Assembly: GCA_025517525.1 (NCBI GenBank)
Contig: JAOPJZ010000007.1
Location: forward strand, 1 to 64,000
Direction: 5' to 3'
DNA length: 64,000 bases
DNA from: Natronosalvus hydrolyticus
GTDB taxonomy: Archaea > Halobacteriota > Halobacteria > Halobacteriales > Natrialbaceae
The notes beneath the pieces were generated by a model. The model was given only the letters and a program-made list of their open reading frames with translations, had not been told where the DNA came from and searched no databases. Shown one piece after another: positions 1-8,305 of the stretch. The position numbers and the translations under genes are program-made. Each line of letters opens with the position of its first letter. Position 1 is the first letter of the stretch.

Positions 1-1130
1 AGACAATCCGGGAAGCACGATCATCACGGTGTGACAAGAGTTCTATGACACCCTCGAAGTAGGCTTCGGCACCGGGGTGGAGGTCGATCGGCATCCCGTC
101 CTGTGCCGTGTCGGCACTGATGAAGTCGGCTTTGATGCTGAAGTCGTCAGTGTTGTCGAAGATGGCCGTCGTCACCTCCTCGACGATGCCCTCGTCGAGA
201 CCTTCGTGCGTGGCGATCATCGCCTGGACGGAGACCGTTTCGACGTCGTCGTCGATCCCGTCGTAGGTGCCGCCGGGGATGGTATCTGCAGCCATCCACT
301 CGGCGTCGTCCATGACGGCATCGCGGACGTCTCCGTCGACCGCGACCAACGAGATGTCCTCGGTCGAGGCGAGCTCTTCGACCGAACCGACGGGCCAGCC
401 ACCGACGATGACGGCGGCGTCGATGTCGCCGTCGCGGATCTGGTCGGTCGCGGAGGCGAAGTCCGTGTTCTGTTCTTCGAAGTCCTCGACGCCCGCGGAC
501 TCGAGGATCTGGAGCGCGTTCACCTGGGTTCCACTGCCGAGGTCGCCGGTGTTGACCGTCGCGCCCTCGAGGTCTTCGACCGATTCGATGCCCGAGTCGG
601 CCTGGGTAATGATGTGAATCGTTTCGGGATACAGCGTGGCGACGCCACGGATGTTCTCGATGGGTTGGCCCTCGAAGTCTTCGATGCCGGTCCCATTGAC
701 GGCGAAGAAGGCGATGTCGTTCTGGATCAGCGCGAAATCCGCCTCTTCGCGGCCGAGACTCCCGACGTTTTCGACGGTCGCACCCGTCGATTGCACCTGG
801 AGTCCGTGTGGCGTATTTGCTTCGACGATGGACTTCATTTCGCCCGAAAGCGGGTAGTAGGTGCCGCCCGTGCCACCCGCGTGCCAGGAGAGTACCTCCC
901 CGCCTTCCTCCGGATCGGCGTCTTCGATGTCTTCCTCGTCGTCGGTATCGTCGGTGTCATCCGTGTCTCGGTGTCGTCGACATCGTCGGTGTCGTCGGTG
1001 TCGTCGACGTCGTCCGTCTCATCGCCGTTCGCATCGTCGTCGACGTCATCACCGATACAGCCTGCGATACTTACCAGTCCAGCAACCCCTGAGACCGCAA
1101 TGAAGCGGGTCGTTTAATTGGTCGCACCAT
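1..1130 (-). CDS. TAXI-family TRAP transporter solute-binding lipoprotein, partial and frameshifted near its 5' end
   Basis: The minus strand encodes a protein that binds a substrate outside the cell and passes it to a TRAP membrane permease. The body, read from about 960 down to base 1, is open and runs off the window. It contains the TAXI-type motif WHAGGTGGTYYPLSGEM, then QSTGATVENVG, QNDIAFFAVNG, GDLGSGTQVNA and VGGWPVGS. A Tat-like signal with the lipobox LVSIAGC is also present, but in another frame, and the only ATG (1130) is in a third frame. Single missing bases near 1111 and near 967 would join all three into one protein of normal form (MVRPIKR, then TRFIAVSGVAGLVSIAGC, then the acidic linker). 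This is either a decayed gene or two sequencing errors. The family assignment is firm; whether the gene works is unknown. Confidence 0.8.
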
Positions 1131-1338
1131 GACAGCGAAGAACCCACACCAGGTGATTAATAATCTCCGCATAAATACCATATAATTGCGTTATTGTTCA
1201 GTTCTTGACCGGCAGGAAACGTGATTGTTCATACTTATAGAACTGTCTTCGTCGCTCGAGTGTCTGATGCTGTTCGAGCGACGCGACGCGCGTGTCTCGA
1301 ATCGAAATACCTAATCGCCGTCTCTCGAAATGGTGACT

Positions 1339-3441
1339 ATGCGCACGGTTTCTCCAACCGACTATCACGAGATTACCGGGGTTTCTGACCCACAGCTGTC
1401 GCCGAATGGCGACCGGGTCGCGTTCGTTCGCACGGTGCCCGAGGACGACGAGACACTCGAGGCGACGATTTACGTGGTGCCTCTCGGCGGAGACGAACCA
1501 ACCCAGTTCACCGTTAGCGAGGGCGTCGACAGTCAGCCCCGCTGGAGTCCCGATGGTTCCCATCTGGCGTTCGTCAGCACGCGCGGGGCCGACGATGATC
1601 GGCCACAGCTATGGGTCCTTCCCACCGACGGCGGTGAAGCCCGTCAGGTAACGAGCGTTGTCGGGGGCGTGAGCGGTCTCGAGTGGAGCCCCGACGGCTC
1701 GACACTCCTCTTTACGCAGTCGTCGACTCCCGACGACCGCGAGGAGGGTCGAGACATGGCTGTCGAGAGCGATTACGAGCCGGAAACGCCGGACCCACGC
1801 GTCATCGACCGCATGATCTACCGGGCCGCCCAGCGCTACACCGACGGGCGCCGGAGCCACGTCTACACGCTCGATGTCGAGACAGCTCTCGAGCAGGCTG
1901 TCGTTACCGAGGGCGACAACGACGCCCTCACGCGATTGACCGACGGTGACGAAGACTTTGTCGGGGCGACCTGGGGAGACGGAGAAACGATCTACTACGC
2001 ACGAAAGCTGGGCGAGGACCCCGACGACTCGATCGAATCGGAAATCCTGGCCCACGACCTCGATACAGGCGACGTCGAGTCGGTCACCGAAACCGTCGGC
2101 TGGATCACCTCACTCGAGGCGACCGAAGACGGCCGGGTTGCCTATCCTCGGACGCCACGAGAGCGGTTTACGCTCCGCCAGACGAACCTCGAGGTGTACG
2201 ACCGGACGACCGGGGCGGCCGTGACGGTCACCGATTCGATCGATCGGACTGTCACCGGTCGTTTCGAGTGGAGTCCTGACGACTCGACGCTTTACTTCCT
2301 GACGCCTGACGAGGGCTCAGTCGTCTGCTGGTCGGTTGCCGGAGACGGGAGCGAACCACCGACGAAAGTGTACGGTGAGGACGTCACGGTCGAGGATATC
2401 TCGGTGGGTGAAAACGCCGTGGCCTACGTCCAGAGCGAGTGGGACCATCCGGGTGACGTCTTCGTCTCCACACGCGGGGGCAATGAGGCGACACGATTGA
2501 CTCGCGTCAATGCGGACTACCTCGAGAACAGAGCCGTTTCCCAGCCGGAGGAACTGCGTTATGAGAGCAAGCAGGGGCCGGTGCAGGGCTGGGTTCTCAC
2601 ACCCCCGGACTTTGCGGAGGATGAGTCCTATCCACTCGTCGTGGAAATCCACGGCGGGCCCCACGGCCAGTGGACCCAGAGCGGCACGATGTGGCACGAG
2701 TTCCAGAGCCTTGCGGCTGCAGGGTACGTCGTCTTCTGGTCGAACCCTCGCGGATCGATCGGGTATGGCGAAGACCACGCCGCAGCCATCGAACGCGACT
2801 GGGGTGCCGTCACGCTGACGGATATCCTCGCCGGCGTCGACCTCGTTTGTGCACGCGAGTACGTCGACACCGACGAGCAGTACGTCACCGGCGGCAGTTT
2901 CGGCGGCTTCATGACCGCCTGGACGGTCGGCCAGACCGACCGGTTCCGGGCCGCGGTGAGCCAGCGCGGGGTCTACGACTTCACGAGCTTTTACGGTTCG
3001 ACGGACGCGTTCAAACTCGTCGAAGGTGACTACGGTGTCACCCCGTGGGAGGACCCCGAATACCTGTGGGAGCAGTCGCCGGTTGCGCACGTACCCGACG
3101 TCGAGACGCCCACGCTGGTGCTCCACTCGGACGAGGACTATCGGACGCCGGCGAACACGGCCGAACTGTTCTATCTCGGCCTGAAAAAACACGGCGTCGA
3201 CACCCGCATGGTTCGCTATCCCCGCGAGGGACACGAACTCTCCCGGTCTGGCGAACCCGGTCACGTCGTCGACCGCCTCGAGCGAATGCAGCGCTGGTTC
3301 GACGGCTACAGCGAGTACAGCGAGGCTCCGCCGGCGCTCGAGCGGGGGCCGAACGAGGGACTCTCGAGTGCGGATGATGGGGACGACGACTCGAGTTCGC
3401 AAGCGGAAAACGACGGCTCGAGTGCAGAAGACGAGAGCTGA
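1339..3441 (+). CDS. S9 family peptidase (prolyl oligopeptidase / acylaminoacyl-peptidase type)
   Basis: A cytoplasmic serine peptidase of about 700 residues. The N-terminal two thirds forms a WD40-like (TolB-type) beta-propeller with repeats such as LSPNGDRVAFVR, WSPDGSHLAFVS and WSPDGSTLLFT. The C-terminal alpha/beta hydrolase domain carries the triad. The nucleophile is Ser520 in GGSFGGFM, the acid is Asp600 in LHSDEDYRTP, and the base is His632 in PREGHELSR. The oxyanion region HGGPHGQW is also present. Such enzymes cut short peptides or acylated peptides. The last 40 residues are a disordered acidic tail. An in-frame ATG at 1330 is the alternative start; the TATA-like AAATACC at about 1305 fits a leaderless start at 1330-1339. 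The gene is monocistronic, with T-runs after its stop. Confidence 0.93.
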   Translation: MRTVSPTDYHEITGVSDPQLSPNGDRVAFVRTVPEDDETLEATIYVVPLGGDEPTQFTVSEGVDSQPRWSPDGSHLAFVSTRGADDDRPQLWVLPTDGGEARQVTSVVGGVSGLEWSPDGSTLLFTQSSTPDDREEGRDMAVESDYEPETPDPRVIDRMIYRAAQRYTDGRRSHVYTLDVETALEQAVVTEGDNDALTRLTDGDEDFVGATWGDGETIYYARKLGEDPDDSIESEILAHDLDTGDVESVTETVGWITSLEATEDGRVAYPRTPRERFTLRQTNLEVYDRTTGAAVTVTDSIDRTVTGRFEWSPDDSTLYFLTPDEGSVVCWSVAGDGSEPPTKVYGEDVTVEDISVGENAVAYVQSEWDHPGDVFVSTRGGNEATRLTRVNADYLENRAVSQPEELRYESKQGPVQGWVLTPPDFAEDESYPLVVEIHGGPHGQWTQSGTMWHEFQSLAAAGYVVFWSNPRGSIGYGEDHAAAIERDWGAVTLTDILAGVDLVCAREYVDTDEQYVTGGSFGGFMTAWTVGQTDRFRAAVSQRGVYDFTSFYGSTDAFKLVEGDYGVTPWEDPEYLWEQSPVAHVPDVETPTLVLHSDEDYRTPANTAELFYLGLKKHGVDTRMVRYPREGHELSRSGEPGHVVDRLERMQRWFDGYSEYSEAPPALERGPNEGLSSADDGDDDSSSQAENDGSSAEDES

Positions 3442-3446
3442 TACTG

Positions 3447-3466
3447 TTTTTTGGGACTGTTTTTTT
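3447..3466 (+). terminator. Double oligo-T terminator between convergent genes
   Basis: Six T at 3447-3452 and seven T at 3460-3466 follow the S9 peptidase stop codon closely. Archaeal RNA polymerase stops at T-runs without needing a stem. The genes on either side converge here. Confidence 0.6.
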
Positions 3467-3554
3467 GGATAATCGAATGACGGTACGTGGTCGTCCCGGT
3501 AACGACTTCCAACAGAAGATACGATGACTCGAGCGCGCGTGTTGTTTCGGACGG

Positions 3555-4646
3555 TCAAGCCAGGAGACGGCTGCTGACGGCTCCGAGGTAGATGGCGATG
3601 GCGACGAGGATAATCATCGCACCGGTCGCGATATTCCAGTAATACGAGAGGAAGATGCCGCCGAAAATTGCGACCTGTCCGAGGATGACGGACAGAAAGA
3701 TGCCACGATTGAAGCTATTCGTGAGTTGCATCGCGGCAGCGACGGGGATGACGAGCATTCCGGCGACGAGAATCGCCCCCAGGATTTGCATCGCTGCGAC
3801 GACGACCAACGCCGTGAGGACGATCAGTAGCGTATCGTAGAACCAGACGTTGATCCGCGCGAGTCGGGCGGCTTCCCGGTCGAACGTAATGAACAGCAAC
3901 TGCTTGTGGGTCAACCCGACCGTTGCCCCAACGATCATCGTGAGTCCAACCATGAGCTGGACGTTTTCGAACGGGACGAACAAAATATCGCCGAAGAGAT
4001 AGCTTTCGACGGTCGAACTGAAGACGACACCGTAAGAGATCACTGCAATCCCGACCGCGAAGCCGCCGGTGAGCATAATCGCGATGGGGATATCGGCGTA
4101 GCCGTCGGTTTTGACCGCGATGTACTGCATCCCGAGCGCGGCGGTTGCGGCCGCGACCAGCGCGAACAATAACGGATAATCGACACTCGGCACGGCAGCA
4201 CCGACGAACAGACCGATTGCCACGCCGCCAAAGGCCGTATGGGCGAGGGCCTCACCGATGAGTGCCATCTGTCGGTTGACGAGATACGCACCGACGATCG
4301 GGGCGGTAATCCCGATCAAAATCCCGGCCGTGAAGCCCCGCTGGAGGAAGCCACTACAGACGAGCCACGTATCGACGGTGCTACAGGTCGTCCCCCAGAA
4401 CACCTCGTACACCGTCGGAAAGCCGACGAACACCAGCGACCACTCTCGAGGAATCGGTATCTCGAGTCCCCGCTCGAAGCCGAACGGAATCTCGAGGAAG
4501 AGCGTCGGCCACTGCTGTGGCGCAAGCGCAGGAATCCACCCCAAAATAAATATCGCGGACAGAACCGTCACCGCGATGAGGGCGCCGGAAACGGCGTACT
4601 CCTCGGGAAGCCTTCGAGTCCAGTCGAGACGGTTAGTTGCCACCAT
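3555..4646 (-). CDS. znuB: Metal ABC transporter permease (ZnuB/MntB, ABC-3 family)
   Basis: The integral membrane channel subunit of a zinc- or manganese-type ABC importer, 363 residues with about eight hydrophobic segments. ABC-3 family features include GFLQRGFTAGILIGITAPIVGAYLV-type N-terminal sequence, ALIGEALAHTAFGGVAIG and the coupling-helix region around FDREAARLARIN. The first 100 residues hold two extra hydrophobic stretches and a soluble segment not typical of short bacterial ZnuB. The ATG at 4646 overlaps the TGA of the ATPase gene by one base (TGATG), so the two are translationally coupled. It is the last gene of the operon. The metal cannot be read from this subunit. Confidence 0.9.
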   Translation of the reverse strand: MVATNRLDWTRRLPEEYAVSGALIAVTVLSAIFILGWIPALAPQQWPTLFLEIPFGFERGLEIPIPREWSLVFVGFPTVYEVFWGTTCSTVDTWLVCSGFLQRGFTAGILIGITAPIVGAYLVNRQMALIGEALAHTAFGGVAIGLFVGAAVPSVDYPLLFALVAAATAALGMQYIAVKTDGYADIPIAIMLTGGFAVGIAVISYGVVFSSTVESYLFGDILFVPFENVQLMVGLTMIVGATVGLTHKQLLFITFDREAARLARINVWFYDTLLIVLTALVVVAAMQILGAILVAGMLVIPVAAAMQLTNSFNRGIFLSVILGQVAIFGGIFLSYYWNIATGAMIILVAIAIYLGAVSSRLLA

Positions 4647-5398
4647 CAATCACCTGCGGCGAGTTGCTGTGAACTGACGACGCGTGCTGAACTGAACGCG
4701 TGTTCGAGTGCATCACTCTCGAGGAACTGCCCGGTTTCACAGTGTTCGTAGAGTTCGCAGTCGAGACACGCCATCGTGCTCGCGTGCTGGGTGAGCACGC
4801 CGATGTCGTGTTCGATCAGAAGAATCGTGATTCCCTGCCCGTTCAGATCGTCGAGAAGGGTGTAGAACGCTTCGACAGAGTCGGCATCGACACCGACAGT
4901 CGGTTCGTCGAGTGCCAGCAGGTCGGCTTCCGACGCAAGGGCCCGCGCGATGTATGCCCGCTGGCGCTGTCCACCTGAGAGGTGGTTGATCCGTCGGTCG
5001 GCGAGATCCGAGATTCCCACAGTCTCGAGCGCGTCGTCGATACTCTCGCGATCCGCCTCGTTGAGGGGCCCGATTCCGGCGTGTGCGTATCGCCCCATCC
5101 TGACGACTTCGCGGACGGTGACCGGCATCGTCGCGTCGGCATCCGTCGAGTGCTGTGAGACGTACCCTAGACGGGCACCGTCTTTGAACGACGATGCTGG
5201 CGTCCCGAACAGTTCGACGGTACCTGAATCGGGTGGTTGCAGCCCCAGCATAATTCGCAACAGCGTCGTCTTGCCGGAGCCATTCGGCCCGACTATTCCG
5301 AGAAAGTCCCCCTCCTCGACTGACAGTGAAACGTCTTTCAAGACAGGCCGGTCTTCGTAGGAGAAGGAAACGTTCTCAACGGCGATTGCATAACTCAT
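4646..5398 (-). CDS. znuC: Metal ABC transporter ATP-binding protein (ZnuC type)
   Basis: The ATPase that powers metal import, 250 residues. Walker A is GPNGSGKTT (37-45), the ABC signature is LSGGQ (141-145), Walker B is LLALDEP (161-167) and the switch histidine is in LLIEHD (His198). The gene lies between binding-protein and permease genes in one direction. The C-terminus carries a small cysteine cluster, Cys212, Cys215 and Cys221 in ACLDCELYEHC, which is outside the catalytic core and could bind metal. Confidence 0.93.
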   Translation of the reverse strand: MSYAIAVENVSFSYEDRPVLKDVSLSVEEGDFLGIVGPNGSGKTTLLRIMLGLQPPDSGTVELFGTPASSFKDGARLGYVSQHSTDADATMPVTVREVVRMGRYAHAGIGPLNEADRESIDDALETVGISDLADRRINHLSGGQRQRAYIARALASEADLLALDEPTVGVDADSVEAFYTLLDDLNGQGITILLIEHDIGVLTQHASTMACLDCELYEHCETGQFLESDALEHAFSSARVVSSQQLAAGD

Positions 5399-5462
5399 AG
5401 TAACATCGTTTGCGTTCTTGATTTCCAGTATTCGCCCTGGCTACCCAAATCTTTCGATTGAG

Positions 5463-6467
5463 CTAATTCTCTTCGGCTTGCAAGGCCGTCTCGAGCGATG
5501 GGAGATTGATTTCGCGGAAGTGATCGACGTAGCCCCAGTCGGACTCCATTCGAAGCCCGGTGTCGAGGTCAGGGCTACCGTCGATCTGCGTTTCGACCGG
5601 TGACAACGGAAGAATTTCTGCGTCGACTTCGTTCGCGAGGTCTTCGGCGAGCGTCGCCGGTTCGCCAACGTCGTACAGGACGTGTCCGATATCGAACTCC
5701 TCGATGAGTTCTTCGATCTCCTGTACGTCCTGTGGGGAGGCGGCGTCGTCGGGCGAGGTGCCGACGGGCGAGTAGATGTCGATACCGTAGCGCCGGTTCC
5801 ACCACTGGAACGAGTCGTGGGTGCCGACAACGATCTCATTGAGTTGTGCGCGCTCGACGATGGCCTCGAACTCCTCGTGAACCGCCTGGAGTTCCTCGTT
5901 GAAACGCTCGGCATTGGCTTCGTAATCGTCGGCATGGTCGGGGTCAATCTCACTGATCCCGTCTGCAATGTTGCGAACACCGTTCTGGCACTCGATAGGG
6001 TCCATCCACCAGTGTTCGTCGTTGTCCTCTGTCGGACTATCGAAGAACTCGATCCCTTCTGAAGCCTCGATGACGACGACTCCTTCATCTTCGAGTTGCT
6101 CCGCCGCGTCGTCTTGCCAACTCGAGAAATCACGAAGATACACGAAACCATCGGCCCGATCCAGGTCTTCGACGGTTCCCGGCTCGGGATTCCAGTCGTG
6201 ACCGTGTTCGCCAACGGGAACCAGATCGATAACGTCCATGTGTTCTCCTGCAACCTGTCGAACGAAGTCCCACACCGCGGGCATCGTTGCGAAGACGGTA
6301 AACTCGCTATCGCCTTCATCACCGCCCCCATTACCGCCGTTGCCGTTTTGCGGATCGTCTCCGATACATCCGGCTAATCCGGCAACCAGTCCACCGGCAC
6401 CGGCAAGCGCCTTCCGTCGCGTGAGGTTCGATGAAACCGATCGTCCGGTCTTCGAATCTGTTTTCAT
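5463..6467 (-). CDS. znuA: Metal ABC transporter substrate-binding lipoprotein (ZnuA/TroA cluster)
   Basis: The extracellular receptor of the metal importer, 334 residues. It starts with a Tat signal (RRKALAGAGGL) and lipobox LAGC with Cys34, so it is a membrane-anchored lipoprotein, followed by a Gly/Asn/Asp linker. Cluster A-I metal ligands are visible as His88/His90 in GEHGHDWNP, His152 in HWWMDP and His217 in GTHDSFQWW. These fit zinc or manganese. The ATG at 6467 is preferred over the TTG at 6470. A TATA-like sequence (TTATTAATAG, minus strand) about 27 bases upstream suggests a leaderless mRNA. It is the first gene of the operon, 64 bases before the ATPase gene. Confidence 0.92.
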   Translation of the reverse strand: MKTDSKTGRSVSSNLTRRKALAGAGGLVAGLAGCIGDDPQNGNGGNGGGDEGDSEFTVFATMPAVWDFVRQVAGEHMDVIDLVPVGEHGHDWNPEPGTVEDLDRADGFVYLRDFSSWQDDAAEQLEDEGVVVIEASEGIEFFDSPTEDNDEHWWMDPIECQNGVRNIADGISEIDPDHADDYEANAERFNEELQAVHEEFEAIVERAQLNEIVVGTHDSFQWWNRRYGIDIYSPVGTSPDDAASPQDVQEIEELIEEFDIGHVLYDVGEPATLAEDLANEVDAEILPLSPVETQIDGSPDLDTGLRMESDWGYVDHFREINLPSLETALQAEEN

Positions 6468-6489
6468 CAACGACGTGTTTGGTGACTCT

Positions 6490-6536
6490 ATTAATAAATG
6501 TGGCGGTACAAATCTGAGGATTAGACTTGCCTAATC
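6490..6536 (-). promoter_or_regulatory. Promoter and DtxR-like operator of the metal-import operon
   Basis: Read on the minus strand, the TATA-like TTATTAATAG (6490-6499) lies about 27 bases before the ATG of the binding-protein gene. Immediately upstream is GATTAGACTTGCCTAATC (6519-6536), two perfect 6-bp arms around ACTTGC. It is close to the TTAGGC-N2-GCCTAA form used by DtxR/IdeR/MntR-type metal repressors. Regulation by such a protein is an inference. Confidence 0.6.
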
Positions 6537-6665
6537 TTTGACCGAGCCGATGTGTCGGTCGCTCATAAGCACGTACGTACGGTTTCGAAACCTCGCAGGT
6601 ATTGTTCCGGTATGCTCACTCGAGTGGGTCGTTCCAGACCGTGTGGCACAGTTACGAACCGAAAA

Positions 6666-7343
6666 TCAGGTCGTCCGGAACGCGCGGTCGCCCGCGTCAC
6701 CGAGGCCGGGGACGATGAAGCCGTCGTCGTCGAGGTGGTCGTCGATAGCGACCGTCAGGAGGTCGACCTGCGGGAACGCCTCGTCGACGCGAAGCAGGCC
6801 TTCCGGAGCCGAGACCGCAGAGAGCACGATCAGGTGCTCGGGGTCGACGGAGTTCTCGATAACGTGCTCGAGGACGGCGTTCATCGTACTGCCAGTCGCC
6901 AACATCGGGTCGGCGACGATTACCGTATCGTCTTCGGTGATTTCGGGCAGTTTGACGTAATCGACCGTGATCGGGAACGTCCCTGCTTCGCCACGGCCTG
7001 CCTCCTCGTCGCGACTGGCGCTGATGACGCCCTGTCTGGCCCGCGGGAAGGCTTTGAGCAATCCTTCGACGAACGGCGTCGCCGCTCGCAACACGTTGAT
7101 GATGACGACGTCGTCTAATCCTTTGACTCGCTCGCCCATCGTCGTCTCGAGCGGCGTCTCGATTTCGACGTACTGGGTTTCCATGCGGCCATCGATGATT
7201 TCGTAGCCACAGATGCGCCCGAGCTTGACGAGTCCCTTCCGGAAACTCACCTGTTCTGTCTCGACGTCTCGAAGCCGTGAGAGCGTATCTTTCGCCAGCG
7301 CGTGGGTGACGAGGTAGGCGTCGCCCCGATCTTCGATCGGCAT
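6666..7343 (-). CDS. upp: Uracil phosphoribosyltransferase
   Basis: This enzyme makes UMP from uracil and PRPP in pyrimidine salvage (EC 2.4.2.9). The 225-residue protein has the PRPP-binding loop DPMLATGST (145-153) and the uracil-contacting C-terminal [10 protein letters not shown], with [10 protein letters not shown] near residue 86-95. The ATG at 7343 ([10 protein letters not shown]) gives the normal family length; a longer upstream reading adds unrelated residues. It is transcribed away from the DUF5828-like gene, the two sharing a 120-base promoter region. Confidence 0.95.
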   Translation of the reverse strand: MPIEDRGDAYLVTHALAKDTLSRLRDVETEQVSFRKGLVKLGRICGYEIIDGRMETQYVEIETPLETTMGERVKGLDDVVIINVLRAATPFVEGLLKAFPRARQGVISASRDEEAGRGEAGTFPITVDYVKLPEITEDDTVIVADPMLATGSTMNAVLEHVIENSVDPEHLIVLSAVSAPEGLLRVDEAFPQVDLLTVAIDDHLDDDGFIVPGLGDAGDRAFRTT

Positions 7344-7426
7344 ACCTGAAACCCCTCGCCCCGGCCAATTGACGTTATCGGTCTTTTCGTCTTGCCGTGT
7401 GCTTCGCCAGCACGAGACGGCCAAGA

Positions 7427-7435
7427 GTATATATT
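7427..7435 (+). promoter_or_regulatory. TATA box of the DUF5828-like gene
   Basis: GTATATATT lies about 34 bases before the ATG at 7465, which fits a promoter with a very short leader. Confidence 0.6.
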
Positions 7436-7464
7436 GACCGACGCCATAGAGTGCTCTCAACTAG

Positions 7465-8187
7465 ATGGAAGAGAGTATTTCGGGGTTCAAAGTTCGTGGT
7501 GACTGGGGCGACGTCGTCGAACACGGCGAACGCATCACTCAGGCGCTTCGTGATGCTGGCGTTGACGACCCCGACCTCGACCTTGGCGCGCGGTTCGCTC
7601 GAGCGTTCGAGGAGTGGGAGGAGTGGCGACCGAAAGCACACGAACGCCTCGAGAGCGACATCAGCGAGAAAACCGCCGACCAGGCGAGCGTCGAGGAGGG
7701 CGAGGGCGAAAAGGCCGGCAAAGAACCGGACGAAGACATCAAAACCGCCGGCGAGAAGCTATCAGAATCCTACGAAGCACTCGAGAACGAAGACAACGGC
7801 GAGGTCGTCGACAACTGGAAGGAGTCGGTCGACTACGTGGCTCGAGCGGCCGATACGGCTGGCCGAAAGGCCTTGCGACGCGTCGAGGACACGGTCTACC
7901 AGAAGGTGATGACCCAGCTCGCCCCCTATTACTTCGATAACGAACTCGTCAGCGCGAACATTCAGCAGACGGGTCGGGGCAACGGCGCCTCCTTTATTTT
8001 CGAGGTGAACGTGAACGACGACGTCCTCAAAGAGGACGTTTCGGAGTCACTGGCGGCCTACGAGGACGAAATCGACCGCTGGCACGTCGAAGTCGAGAAG
8101 GACACCCAGACCGCAGAAGCCATCGAAGGTGTCGAACCGCCGCCGGAGCCTCGAGACGGCGATGGGTCGCGGTCGACGACGAACTGA
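7465..8187 (+). CDS. DUF5828 family haloarchaeal protein
   Basis: A 240-residue soluble, highly acidic protein with no signal peptide or membrane segment. It matches my recollection of the haloarchaeal DUF5828 family, function unknown. The N-terminal 50 residues look globular (GDWGDVVEHGERITQAL). Residues 60-110 are a charged low-complexity linker. The second half (about 120-225) has a conserved-looking alpha/beta pattern with YFDNELVSANIQQ and GASFIFEVNVN. It is alone after its own TATA box and divergent from upp. No enzymatic motif is visible. Confidence 0.8.
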   Translation: MEESISGFKVRGDWGDVVEHGERITQALRDAGVDDPDLDLGARFARAFEEWEEWRPKAHERLESDISEKTADQASVEEGEGEKAGKEPDEDIKTAGEKLSESYEALENEDNGEVVDNWKESVDYVARAADTAGRKALRRVEDTVYQKVMTQLAPYYFDNELVSANIQQTGRGNGASFIFEVNVNDDVLKEDVSESLAAYEDEIDRWHVEVEKDTQTAEAIEGVEPPPEPRDGDGSRSTTN

Positions 8188-8276
8188 TCATTTTCGCCCA
8201 AGGCGATTTCCCAGCCAACGCGTGACAGCATACCGTGTTCTGCTCCCCCGAGACGGCCGCGCCGGGTCGTCACACA

Positions 8277-8285
8277 CTTATACTG
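8277..8285 (+). promoter_or_regulatory. TATA box of the first PiT permease gene
   Basis: CTTATACTG lies about 26-28 bases before the ATG at 8306, the spacing expected for a leaderless haloarchaeal transcript. Confidence 0.55.
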
Positions 8286-8305
8286 GCTGGCGCAAGGGCA
8301 GGTAG

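Noticed and set aside
77..1117. Long open frame on the plus strand opposite the TAXI gene
   Set aside because: It is a shadow of the minus-strand gene in GC-rich DNA; the minus strand has the family motifs.
2317..3558. 413-codon minus-strand frame inside the S9 peptidase gene
   Set aside because: The opposite strand encodes a complete peptidase with all catalytic residues.
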